A stretch of DNA of 64,000 bases, taken from positions 248,001-312,000 of the forward strand of contig NZ_BMYQ01000002.1 in assembly GCF_014652355.1 (NCBI RefSeq), read 5' to 3'. The stretch is from Gemmobacter lanyuensis. Its GTDB lineage: Bacteria > Pseudomonadota > Alphaproteobacteria > Rhodobacterales > Rhodobacteraceae. A model generated the notes under the pieces. The model saw only the letters and a program-made list of their open reading frames with translations, was not told where the DNA came from and ran no database searches. This document shows, in pieces, positions 37,345-45,234 of the stretch; position 1 is the first letter of the stretch, and each line of letters starts with the position of its first letter. The translations under genes were made by a program, and so were the position numbers.

Positions 37345-38487
37345 TCAACCGACGCGACGACCCTGCACCCAGACCCCGCGCACCGCGCCTGCGTTTCCGA
37401 TCCGGGCCACGCGGATCACGTCGGCCCGCCCGCCGGGCACCAGATGCCCCCGGTCGGTCAGACCCGTCGCCTCGGCCGGGGCGGCAGTGACGGTCGCAAT
37501 GCCGCGCGCCATGTCACCCCACAGATCCCCCAGCATCAGCGCCGCCGAGAGCAGCGATGAGGGCACATAATCAGACGACAGGATATCGAGCAGCCCCGCC
37601 TCGGCCAGCACGGCGGCTGCCACATTGCCGGAATGCGATCCGCCGCGGATCAGGTTCGGCGCCCCCATCATCACGCGAATACCATGGGTGTGGCAGGCGC
37701 GGGCGGCCTCGACCGTCGTGGGGAATTCGGCGAAATGCACACCATGCGCGGCCGATTGCGCGACCTGTGCCTCGGTCGTGTCATCATGGCTGGCCAGCAC
37801 AGCGCCGTAGCGCCGCGCCTCGGCCACGGCGGTGGCTTCGTGCTGGGCGCCCAGCCGGTCGCGCAGGGCACGCTGGCTTGTGACATGGTCGTCGAACTGG
37901 GCGTCGTTCAGGCCATGCTTGCCGCAGACGTAATCGCGCAGCTTGCTGAGATCGCGGAACTGCCGCTCTCCGGGGGTGTGGTCCATCAGACTGACGATAC
38001 CGATCCGGTCATCGGGGCCGAATTTGGCCATTTCCTCGACCAGCGTTTCGGAACAGACCTCGGCCCGCAGATGCAGAAAATGGCTGATCCGCAGCGCCCC
38101 GGCGGCGCGCAGGTCCAGAATTTCGGTTGCAAGCGCCCGTGCATATTCGCCGTAATTCGCCTTGCCCTGCGTGACGACCGATCCCACCCGCAGCGCATCG
38201 AACACCGTCGTGATCCCGACCGAGGCGAGTTCGGCATCATGCGCCACGATGGCCGCCTGATGCGGCCAATCGACCCGCGGGCGGGGTTGGATATGGCGTT
38301 CCAGATTGTCGGTGTGCAGTTCGATCAGGCCGGGCATTACCAGATCACCGCCGCAGTCGATGGCGCCCTTGGGCAGCGCGCTGCCGGATGTGATATCGGT
38401 GATCCGGCCATCTTCCATCCGCAGCGTGCCGCGAAGGGTGGCATCGGGCAGGACCAGCGTGGCATTTGCAAGGAGGGTCTGGGTCAT
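37345..38487 (-). CDS. phnM: Alpha-D-ribose 1-methylphosphonate 5-triphosphate diphosphatase (PhnM)
   Basis: A 380-residue amidohydrolase-fold protein with metal ligands in LIELHTDNLERHIQPRPRV, the later VLASHDDTTEAQV and the C-terminal SSDYVPSSLL. PhnM removes pyrophosphate from the ribose methylphosphonate triphosphate made by PhnGHIL, giving the PhnJ substrate. It is transcribed alone on the minus strand behind its own Pho-box-like site, with the DUF1045 gene divergent. Confidence 0.93.
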   Translation of the reverse strand: MTQTLLANATLVLPDATLRGTLRMEDGRITDITSGSALPKGAIDCGGDLVMPGLIELHTDNLERHIQPRPRVDWPHQAAIVAHDAELASVGITTVFDALRVGSVVTQGKANYGEYARALATEILDLRAAGALRISHFLHLRAEVCSETLVEEMAKFGPDDRIGIVSLMDHTPGERQFRDLSKLRDYVCGKHGLNDAQFDDHVTSQRALRDRLGAQHEATAVAEARRYGAVLASHDDTTEAQVAQSAAHGVHFAEFPTTVEAARACHTHGIRVMMGAPNLIRGGSHSGNVAAAVLAEAGLLDILSSDYVPSSLLSAALMLGDLWGDMARGIATVTAAPAEATGLTDRGHLVPGGRADVIRVARIGNAGAVRGVWVQGRRVG

Positions 38488-38543
38488 TCTGAAGGTTCCT
38501 GTCTTGCGATCCGGCGCGCGAAAGGCCCCAATGGCATGGGGGC

Positions 38544-38561
38544 GTCACAGCGGTGTGACAT
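38544..38561. promoter_or_regulatory. Nearly palindromic Pho-box-like site between phnM and DUF1045
   Basis: On the minus strand ATGTCAC (38561-38555), spacer ACCG, CTGTGAC (38550-38544): each heptamer matches CTGTCAY at six of seven. The core GTCACA-N4-TGTGAC is a palindrome, so the plus strand also has a 5+5 of 7 match toward the DUF1045 gene. Confidence 0.65.
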
Positions 38562-38582
38562 TGGCCCGCTAAGGCAGCGCGC

Positions 38583-39263
38583 ATGGATCAGATCAAACGT
38601 TTTGCCGTGTATTACGCCCCGCCGGCCGGGGATTTTGCCGATGTCGCGGCCGCCTGGCTGGGCTGGGATGCCGCGCTGGGCTGTGCGGTGCAGCAGCCCG
38701 ACCTGGGCCTGCCCGCCGCGGAAATCACCACGGAGCCGCGCAAATACGGGTTCCATGGCACGATCAAGCCGCCCTTCCGACTGGCAGAAGGCCAGAGCGA
38801 GGCGGATCTGCGGGCGGGCCTTGCCGCATTGGCGCGGCAACTCGCGCCGGTGGTTCTGCCGGGGTTGCGGTTGAAGAACCTTGACGGTTTCCTTGCGCTG
38901 GTGCCGCAAGGTGACGCCGCCGCGCTGGGCGCGCTGGCTGAGGCCGTGGTCAAGGGGTTGGAGCCGTTTCGCGCCCCCCTCAATGCCGCCGAGATGGCCA
39001 AGCGCCGCCCCGAACGGCTGACGCCGCGCCAGCTGCATCTGTTGCAGGCCTATGGCTACCCCTTCGTGATGGAGGAGTTCCGCTTTCACCTGACGCTGAC
39101 GAACCGGCTGTCCGAGCCGCTGGCCAGCTTGGCGGCGGAACGTCTGATGGCGCATTTCGCCCCGGTGATCCCGCAGCCCTTTGTCATCGGCGACCTCTGC
39201 CTGTTTGGTGAGGCTGCGGATGGACGCTTTCATCTGCTGCACCGCTATACCCTTTCCGGCTGA
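38583..39263 (+). CDS. DUF1045 phosphonate-linked 2H-phosphoesterase-like protein
   Basis: A 226-residue protein with two HxT motifs, HGT at 58-60 (KYGFHGTIKPPF) and HLT at 169-171 (FRFHLTLTNRL), the hallmark of 2H phosphoesterases, which act on cyclic phosphodiesters. This family occurs in alphaproteobacterial C-P lyase operons. Because no PhnP is encoded here, it may open the phosphoribosyl 1,2-cyclic phosphate released by PhnJ; that is inference. Its 3' end overlaps the convergent phnN by 19 bases. Confidence 0.82.
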   Translation: MDQIKRFAVYYAPPAGDFADVAAAWLGWDAALGCAVQQPDLGLPAAEITTEPRKYGFHGTIKPPFRLAEGQSEADLRAGLAALARQLAPVVLPGLRLKNLDGFLALVPQGDAAALGALAEAVVKGLEPFRAPLNAAEMAKRRPERLTPRQLHLLQAYGYPFVMEEFRFHLTLTNRLSEPLASLAAERLMAHFAPVIPQPFVIGDLCLFGEAADGRFHLLHRYTLSG

Positions 39264-39778
39264 AGCGCTGCGAGGAACCGGACCAGACCCAGCGCCGGGG
39301 TGCCGTCATTCAGCACCTGCCGCACGGCCAATCCGTCCGGCAGGGCGAAATCGGCGCGCGCCAGCCGCCGGACCTGATCGTCGCCGCTTTCCCGCCCCCG
39401 CCCCGCAAGGCGCGCGGCCAGCACAGCGGGGGGGGCCGTCACCAGCACCACGGTCAGATCGGGAAACCGCCGTGCCGCATCGGGCAACACCGCGCGCGAA
39501 AGGTTGAGCAAGACCGTCCCCGTCCCCGCCAACTGCGCCACCGGGATGGCATAGCGCAACCCATGCGCCCGCCAGTGCAGGGCGAAGGCTCCGCTGGCGG
39601 CCAGGGCGTCGAACTCGGCCTCTGTCACGGAGTGGAAATCCTCGCCCCCCGCTTCGGCAGGGCGGGTGATCCAGCGGCGCACCCGGCGCAGATCGGGCCG
39701 GGCGGCGCAGGCCGCATCCATCAGCGTGTCCTTGCCCGCGCCCGACGGGCCGACGACGGCAACGATCCGCGCCGTCAT
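39245..39778 (-). CDS. phnN: Ribose 1,5-bisphosphate phosphokinase
   Basis: A 177-residue P-loop kinase of guanylate-kinase type with Walker A GPSGAGKDT at 10-18 and the lid region RGRESGDDQVRRLARAD. It converts ribose 1,5-bisphosphate, the end product of C-P lyase, to PRPP. It is last in the phnG-H-I-J-K-L-N operon and overlaps phnL by four bases. Confidence 0.92.
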   Translation of the reverse strand: MTARIVAVVGPSGAGKDTLMDAACAARPDLRRVRRWITRPAEAGGEDFHSVTEAEFDALAASGAFALHWRAHGLRYAIPVAQLAGTGTVLLNLSRAVLPDAARRFPDLTVVLVTAPPAVLAARLAGRGRESGDDQVRRLARADFALPDGLAVRQVLNDGTPALGLVRFLAALQPERV

Positions 39779-40458
39779 GCGGCCAAACCCGGGGTAAAGG
39801 CGGTGACATCGACCAGCCGGTCACAGACCCGCGCCCGCGCGCCTTCATCGTGGAAGATACCCAGAAGCGCCGCACCCCGCGCCTTGGCTTGCATGATCAG
39901 ATCCAGCACCACCTCGCGGTTCCGGGCATCAAGGCTGGCCGTTGGCTCATCCAGCAGCAGGACCGGATAGTCATGCACGAACCCCCGGGCGATGTTCACG
40001 CGCTGCTGTTCGCCCCCCGAAAAGGTGGTGGGCGACAGCGACCAGAGCCGTTCGGGGATGTTCAGCTGCGCCAGCAGACGGGCGGCGCGGGCCTCGGCCT
40101 CATCCCGCGGGACGGAAAGGCGCAGCAGTGGTTCCGCCACCACCTGCAAGGTCGGCACGCGGGGCACCACACGCAGGAACTGACTGACATGGCCCATGAC
40201 CTGCCGGCGCAGACGGATGATGTCACGCGGGGCGGCGCGGGCCACATCGAGGCCCGCCACCAGGATCTGCCCGCCTTCGGTGCGGTAATTGCCCTGCACC
40301 ATCCGCATCAGGGTGGATTTCCCCGCCCCCGACTGGCCTACAAGGCCAACACATTCTCCCGGCGCCACCGTCAGCGCCGCGCCCGCCATCACGGGAATGA
40401 CCGCCCCACCCTGATTGTGCAGGGTAAAGGATTTGGACAGGTTTGAAATCTGGATCAT
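39775..40458 (-). CDS. phnL: C-P lyase subunit PhnL (ABC-type ATPase)
   Basis: A 227-residue ABC-type protein with Walker A GQSGAGKST, signature FSGGEQQRVNIARG and Walker B PVLLLDEPTASLD. PhnL takes part in the attachment of phosphonate to ribose with PhnGHI rather than in transport. ATG 40458 was used; in-frame TTG and GTG codons lie directly upstream. It follows phnK by 48 bases. Confidence 0.92.
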   Translation of the reverse strand: MIQISNLSKSFTLHNQGGAVIPVMAGAALTVAPGECVGLVGQSGAGKSTLMRMVQGNYRTEGGQILVAGLDVARAAPRDIIRLRRQVMGHVSQFLRVVPRVPTLQVVAEPLLRLSVPRDEAEARAARLLAQLNIPERLWSLSPTTFSGGEQQRVNIARGFVHDYPVLLLDEPTASLDARNREVVLDLIMQAKARGAALLGIFHDEGARARVCDRLVDVTAFTPGLAA

Positions 40459-40506
40459 CACCAAGGCTTTCGCTGAAAGGTCTGTCTTGTGCCGGTTCCC
40501 TGCATG

Positions 40507-41304
40507 TCACACCTGCAGAACCGAACTGACGAGAAGCTGGGTATAGGCATGCTGCGGATCATCGAGCACCTGATCGGTCAGGCCCGCTTCGACGACATGG
40601 CCCGATTTCATCACCATCAGCCGGTCGGCCAAGAGCCGCACCACCGCCAGATCATGCGTCACGATGATGACCGACAGGCCCATTTCCCGCACCAGCCCGC
40701 GCAGCAGATCCAGAAGCCGGGCCTGCACGCTGACATCCAGCCCCCCGGTTGGCTCATCCATGAACACAAGCCGCGGGCCGGTCACGAGATTTCGGGCAAT
40801 CTGCAGGCGTTGCTGCATCCCGCCCGAAAAGGCCGAGGGGCGGTCATCGATGCGTTCGGCGGCAATCTCGACCCGGCCCAGCCAGTCGGTCGCGGTGTCG
40901 CGGATGCGGCCGTAATGACGTCCGCCCACGCCCATCAGCCGTTCGCCCACATTGCCCCCGGCGCTGACACCCATCCGCAGCCCGTCGCGCGGGTTCTGGT
41001 GGACATAGGCCCAGTCACCGCGCAGCAGGCGCCGCCGGTCGGCCTCGGACAGGGCCAGAACATCGGTGCCGTCAAACAGGATCTGCCCGGCGTCAGGGCG
41101 CTGGTGGCCCGCAAGGCAGGACAGCAGCGTCGATTTCCCCGACCCGCTTTCGCCGACGATCCCCAGGACCTCGCCGGGCCAGAGATCAAAGCTGACATCC
41201 GCGCAGCCGATCCGGGCGCCATAAAGCCGGGTCAGACCGGTGACTTGCAGCAGCGGGGTGTCCGTCGTGCTGGGCACCAGCAGGGCGTTTTGCGTACCAT
41301 CCAT
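40507..41304 (-). CDS. phnK: C-P lyase subunit PhnK (ABC-type ATPase)
   Basis: A 265-residue ABC-type protein with Walker A GESGSGKST, signature FSGGMQQRLQIARN and Walker B RLVFMDEPTGGLD. In the C-P lyase complex PhnK binds the PhnGHIJ core. Its ATG overlaps the phnJ stop by one base (TGATG). Confidence 0.93.
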   Translation of the reverse strand: MDGTQNALLVPSTTDTPLLQVTGLTRLYGARIGCADVSFDLWPGEVLGIVGESGSGKSTLLSCLAGHQRPDAGQILFDGTDVLALSEADRRRLLRGDWAYVHQNPRDGLRMGVSAGGNVGERLMGVGGRHYGRIRDTATDWLGRVEIAAERIDDRPSAFSGGMQQRLQIARNLVTGPRLVFMDEPTGGLDVSVQARLLDLLRGLVREMGLSVIIVTHDLAVVRLLADRLMVMKSGHVVEAGLTDQVLDDPQHAYTQLLVSSVLQV

Positions 41305-42179
41305 CAGGCAATCTCCTTGCTCAGCGGGGACAGCCGCCCGCGATGCCCGGCCGCCTGACGGCCGGTGCAGAAATCGGTGTCGGAACAGACGAACATCCGG
41401 CTGCCCGCATCATCGGTGATAACCTCGTCCAGATAACTTTCCGCCGCGCCGCACAGGTCGCAGGCGTGGTCTGCTTTGCTGGCGCGGAAGGGATGGTCCT
41501 CAAAATCAAGGCTGACGACCTGCGTATAGGGCGGCAGCGCATAAATGCGGCTTTCCCGCCCCGCGCCGAACAGCTGGATCGCCGGATTGTCCGAGAGTTT
41601 GGGGTTGTCGAATTTCGGAATGGGCGAGGGGTCCATGACATAGCGCCCCTCGACCTTCACCGGATAGGCATAGGCGGTGGCAATCTCGCCATGGCGGGCG
41701 ATGTCCTCGTACAGCTTCACATGCATGAGGCCGTATTCCTCAAGCTCGTGCATCTTGCGCGTCTCGGTTTCGCGCGGTTCCAGAAAGCGCAGCGGCTCGG
41801 GGATCGGCACCTGATAGACAAGGATCTGCCCCTCGGTCAGCGGCGTTTCCGGGATACGGTGGCGCGTCTGGATCACCGTCGCCTCGGCCGTGGACTCAGT
41901 GGTGGCCACGCCTGCGGTGCGCTGAAAGAAGCGGCGGATCGACACGGCGTTTGTCGTGTCATCGGCGCCCTGGTCGATCACCTTCAGCACGTCATCCGGC
42001 GTCAGGCACGCGGCCGTCACCTGCACGCCGCCCGTGCCCCAGCCATAGGGCATGGGCATTTCACGGCTGGCAAAGGGCACCTGATAGCCGGGGATCGCCA
42101 GCGCCTTGAGCAGCGCGCGGCGGATCATGCGTTTGGTCTGTTCATCCAGATAGGCAAAATTATAGGCGTCGTCAGACAT
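41304..42179 (-). CDS. phnJ: Carbon-phosphorus lyase PhnJ (radical SAM)
   Basis: A 291-residue protein with the [4Fe-4S]-binding cysteine pattern C-X2-C-X21-C-X5-C (CDLC … FVCSDTDFC), exactly the PhnJ spacing. It splits the C-P bond of alpha-D-ribose 1-methylphosphonate 5-phosphate, releasing methane or another alkane. The start MSDDAYNFAYLDEQTKR is the family N-terminus. It follows phnI by 39 bases. Confidence 0.97.
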   Translation of the reverse strand: MSDDAYNFAYLDEQTKRMIRRALLKALAIPGYQVPFASREMPMPYGWGTGGVQVTAACLTPDDVLKVIDQGADDTTNAVSIRRFFQRTAGVATTESTAEATVIQTRHRIPETPLTEGQILVYQVPIPEPLRFLEPRETETRKMHELEEYGLMHVKLYEDIARHGEIATAYAYPVKVEGRYVMDPSPIPKFDNPKLSDNPAIQLFGAGRESRIYALPPYTQVVSLDFEDHPFRASKADHACDLCGAAESYLDEVITDDAGSRMFVCSDTDFCTGRQAAGHRGRLSPLSKEIA

Positions 42180-42218
42180 GGGAAACCTGCGCGGCAAGGG
42201 GGGCTATGCGATGCGGCG

Positions 42219-43319
42219 TCATTCGGCGGCCGCGCGCGGGGAAGGTTGGGTCTGGGCCAAGGCCTCGGCGCGCAGGCGGCGCACCAGTTCCAGCTCGGCC
42301 TGGAAATCGACGTAATGGGGCAGCTTGATATGTTCGAGGAACCCGGTCGCCTGCACATTGTCGGCATGAGAGAGAACGAATTCCTCATCCTGCGCGGGGG
42401 CTCCGGTGAAATCCTCGCCCAGTTCTTTCCAGCGCAGGGCGCGGTCCACCAGGCTCATGGCGATCGACTTGCGCTCGCACTGGCCCAGAACCAGCCCGTA
42501 GCCGCGGGTGAATTGCGGCGGCTCGGTGCGGGATCCCTTGAACTGGTTGACGGTTTCACATTCCGTCAGGGTCATTTCCCCGATGGTGATGGCAAAGCCC
42601 AGCTCGGGGATCTCCAGTTCCACCGCGACGGCGCCGATGCGCAGCTCGCCCACGAAGGCATGGGTGCGGCCGTAGCCCCGCTGGGTCGAATAGGCGAGCG
42701 AGAGGATGAACCCCTCATCCGCGCGGGCCAGTGCCTGCAGGCGCAGGGCGCGGTTGGCGGGCAGTTCCAGCGGCTGGCGTGTCAGATCGGGCGGGGCTTC
42801 GCCTGTGTCGGGCGTGGCTTCGATCAGCTCGTCGCGGTCCAGAAGCGCGGTCACATGCGGCACGGGGGCCATGTCGGGCGCGGCCTGCGGCGTGGGGGCA
42901 AGGGGCGCGCCTTCGGCCGCCAGTTTGAAATCCAGCAGGCGGTGGGTGTAATCGAAGGTCGGGCCCAGGATCTGCCCGCCGGGCAAGTCCTTGAACGTGG
43001 CCGAGATGCGCCGATCGACCCGCATCCGCGCGGTATCCACCGGGATCGAGGTGCCAAAGCGCGGCAGGGTGGTGCGATAGGCGCGGATCAGGAAGACCGC
43101 CTCGATCAGATCGCCCCGCGCCTGCTTGATCGCCAGCGCGGCAAGATCAGGGTCATAGAGCGACCCTTCCGCCATTACGCGATTGACCGCCAGCGCCAGC
43201 TGTTCGCGGATCTGCGGCACCGAAAGCTCGGCCACCGTGGTGTCGCCACGGCGGTCTTCGGCCAGCCAGGCATGGGCATTGTCGATGGCGCGTTCGCCCC
43301 CTTTGACGGCGACATACAT
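42219..43319 (-). CDS. phnI: C-P lyase core subunit PhnI
   Basis: A 366-residue protein starting MYVAVKGGERAIDNAHAWLA, the conserved PhnI N-terminus, with RGYGRTHAFVGELR and LPHYVDFQAELELVRRLR later. With PhnG, PhnH and PhnL it transfers the phosphonate to ATP, displacing adenine. The start overlaps the phnH stop (TGATG). Confidence 0.96.
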   Translation of the reverse strand: MYVAVKGGERAIDNAHAWLAEDRRGDTTVAELSVPQIREQLALAVNRVMAEGSLYDPDLAALAIKQARGDLIEAVFLIRAYRTTLPRFGTSIPVDTARMRVDRRISATFKDLPGGQILGPTFDYTHRLLDFKLAAEGAPLAPTPQAAPDMAPVPHVTALLDRDELIEATPDTGEAPPDLTRQPLELPANRALRLQALARADEGFILSLAYSTQRGYGRTHAFVGELRIGAVAVELEIPELGFAITIGEMTLTECETVNQFKGSRTEPPQFTRGYGLVLGQCERKSIAMSLVDRALRWKELGEDFTGAPAQDEEFVLSHADNVQATGFLEHIKLPHYVDFQAELELVRRLRAEALAQTQPSPRAAAE

Positions 43320-43900
43320 CAGGCATTCTCCACGATGGTGCTGCGGGGCAGGGCGGCAAGGGTGCTGCCGCTGGTGAACAGGCAATCAAAGCCCAGCGGG
43401 AAACGCGCCCGGTTGGCGATGAAGGCCGCCGTTTCGGGCAGGGACAGTTCCGCCCGGTCGCGGATGCCGGGACCGCGCAAATGCGCGCCGCTGGCGGTCA
43501 GGGCGGGCAGCTCCACGATCAGCGTGGCGGAACGGTCAGGGTAATCCGGCAGGCCCATGGAAAAGCGGCTGACGGGTTGCAGCGCGTCCCAGGTGCCAAG
43601 TGCGATGGCCGCACTTTCGGCCGCGACCAGCGGCGCCCCGCAATGGAAGGCGATCCAGGCGCGCACGGCTTCGGTATCCGCTGCGCCCGCCAGATGTACC
43701 GGCACCGTCGGGTCGGCCAGCGTCAGAAGTGCCACACCCGCCGCCACCGAAAGCGGCGCGGGGGGCTGGGCGCCGGTTACGGTTTGCATCGTGCCGGGGC
43801 GGGCCATTGCGGCCAGAAGCGCCCGGAAGGCATGGGCCGATTGCACTGCCGGCTCGACAAATCCGCCAGACAGGACGCTGGCATCTTGGGGGGCGGTCAT
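43319..43900 (-). CDS. phnH: C-P lyase core subunit PhnH
   Basis: A 193-residue protein with PhnH features SAHAFRALLAAMARPGTMQTV, LSVAAGVALLTLADPTVPV and the C-terminal FPLGFDCLFTSG. It is a core component of the PhnGHIJ complex. It overlaps phnG by four bases. Confidence 0.93.
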   Translation of the reverse strand: MTAPQDASVLSGGFVEPAVQSAHAFRALLAAMARPGTMQTVTGAQPPAPLSVAAGVALLTLADPTVPVHLAGAADTEAVRAWIAFHCGAPLVAAESAAIALGTWDALQPVSRFSMGLPDYPDRSATLIVELPALTASGAHLRGPGIRDRAELSLPETAAFIANRARFPLGFDCLFTSGSTLAALPRSTIVENA

Positions 43901-44331
43901 GCGTCTTCTCCGCGGACGAGGGTGAAGAAATCGACCTTGGTGGCCTGCGCGCGTCCGGCGCGGGCAGCGCGGGCATCGGTTTCAATCCGGGCAAGGGGCG
44001 CCAGGATGCGGGCCTGAAGGTCTGCGGCGGCGCCGGTCTGCATCAGCGCATCCACAAGGGCGGCGCGGTGGGCATGGTCACGGTCGCGGCCCTGCACATG
44101 GGCATGGCCCACGGTGCCGCAGGTCAGCTGCAGGCTGCAGCGCGTGACGGTGATTTCCCCTAGATGGAAGGGCGCGCCGCTGCCGCCCGTGCGACCCTGC
44201 ACCATGACCGCTCCCACCTCGGGCGGGCGGAGCCATTGGCTTTGCGGCAGGTCCGGCAGCAGGGCGGCCAGATCGGCGGGCCGGGCGCGTGCGAGCAGGC
44301 CCATCCAGTTCTGTCTGTCCATGATCGACAT
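43897..44331 (-). CDS. phnG: C-P lyase core subunit PhnG
   Basis: A 144-residue protein with RQNWMGLLARARPADL near the start and FHLGEITVTRCSLQLTCGTVGHAHVQGRD in the centre, as in PhnG. First gene of the C-P lyase operon. Two starts are possible, ATG 44331 and ATG 44322, neither with a clear ribosome site; the longer is given. Upstream lie a PhnF-like palindrome, a promoter and Pho-box-like repeats. Confidence 0.92.
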   Translation of the reverse strand: MSIMDRQNWMGLLARARPADLAALLPDLPQSQWLRPPEVGAVMVQGRTGGSGAPFHLGEITVTRCSLQLTCGTVGHAHVQGRDRDHAHRAALVDALMQTGAAADLQARILAPLARIETDARAARAGRAQATKVDFFTLVRGEDA

Positions 44332-44338
44332 CTTGCGA

Positions 44339-44370
44339 ATTTGTCCAGATTAATATACAACTAGACAAAT
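44339..44370. promoter_or_regulatory. PhnF-operator-like inverted repeat in the phnG/phnF gap
   Basis: The arms ATTTGTCCAG (44339-44348) and CTAGACAAAT (44361-44370) are inverted repeats with nine of ten matches and a 12-base AT-rich spacer. The site lies just downstream of the predicted phnG -10, where binding of a GntR/HutC-type regulator such as PhnF would block transcription. Confidence 0.6.
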
Positions 44371-44398
44371 CATAGGTCATGCAGGGCCTCGGGCTCAA
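44369..44398 (-). promoter_or_regulatory. Predicted phnG promoter
   Basis: On the minus strand, TTGAGC (44398-44393) and TATGAT (44374-44369, five of six to TATAAT) are spaced by 18 bases. Pho-box-like repeats lie directly upstream and the inverted repeat overlaps its downstream end. Confidence 0.55.
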
Positions 44399-44408
44399 GA
44401 AAAGTCCT

Positions 44409-44437
44409 GTGAATTTTCCATGACGTTCGGATGAACG
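44409..44437 (-). promoter_or_regulatory. Three-repeat Pho-box-like site upstream of phnG
   Basis: On the minus strand CGTTCAT (44437-44431), ACGTCAT (44426-44420) and AATTCAC (44415-44409) are spaced by four bases each. Matches to CTGTCAY are 5, 5 and 4 of 7, with the TCAY core kept in all three. Confidence 0.55.
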
Positions 44438-44447
44438 GGGGGCGGCC

Positions 44448-45191
44448 TTGGCCACGCGCAGCGCAATCTGGAAATCCATTGCCGACACGCTGGCGGCCGA
44501 AATCGCTGAGGGCCATTACGCCCCCGGCGACCGCCTGCCGACCGAGGCGCAGCTTTCAGCCCGCTTTGGCGTGAACCGCCATACCGTGCGCCATGCGTTG
44601 CAGACGTTGGCCGATCTGGGCACCGTCCACGCAAGGCGCGGATCGGGCGTCTATGTCACGGCGCGGCCCACGGACTATCCGCTGTCGCGGCGGACGCGGT
44701 TCCATGAAAACGTCCTCGCCTCGGGGCGGACGCCTTCGCGCCGGCTGAACCGGCTGGAAACCCGCGCCTGCGACGGGGAGGAGGCCGCAGCCATGCGCCT
44801 GAACCCCGGCGATCCGGTGCATGTGGTGGAGGGGATTTCGCTGGTCGATGATCAGCCCATCGCGGTTTTCCGGTCGCTGTTTCCCGCCAGCCGCCTGCCC
44901 GGTTTGCTGGAACATCTGAACGCCGTGCCTTCGGTCACGGCGGCGCTCGCGGCCGTTGGCGTGGGGGATTACACCCGCGCGGAAACCCGGCTGACGGCGG
45001 TGGCGGCGACGCCGACGCTGGCGCTGCATCTGCGGCTGGCCGAAGGGGCACCGCTGCTGCGCAGCCGCGCGCTGAACCATGATCCGGCAGGGCAGGTGGT
45101 GGAATTCGGCACGACCTGGTGGGCTGGGGATCGGGTGACGCTGACCGTGTCACCAGATCCGCATCTGCCTGTCACAGACCCGTCGCCTTGA
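44448..45191 (+). CDS. phnF: GntR/HutC-family regulator PhnF
   Basis: A 247-residue protein with an N-terminal winged helix (LPTEAQLSARFGVNRHTVRHALQTL region) and a C-terminal UTRA ligand domain (PVHVVEGISLVDDQPIAVFRS). PhnF proteins regulate C-P lyase operons. The start is TTG 44448 behind GGGGGGCGG; no in-frame ATG or GTG fits. It is divergent from phnG with the palindrome between them, and is followed by the second phnM-like gene. Confidence 0.9.
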   Translation: MATRSAIWKSIADTLAAEIAEGHYAPGDRLPTEAQLSARFGVNRHTVRHALQTLADLGTVHARRGSGVYVTARPTDYPLSRRTRFHENVLASGRTPSRRLNRLETRACDGEEAAAMRLNPGDPVHVVEGISLVDDQPIAVFRSLFPASRLPGLLEHLNAVPSVTAALAAVGVGDYTRAETRLTAVAATPTLALHLRLAEGAPLLRSRALNHDPAGQVVEFGTTWWAGDRVTLTVSPDPHLPVTDPSP

Positions 45192-45234
45192 GCGCCTATT
45201 GTCACGGTCAAACCGCTGCAAGGCCGAGATCGTG

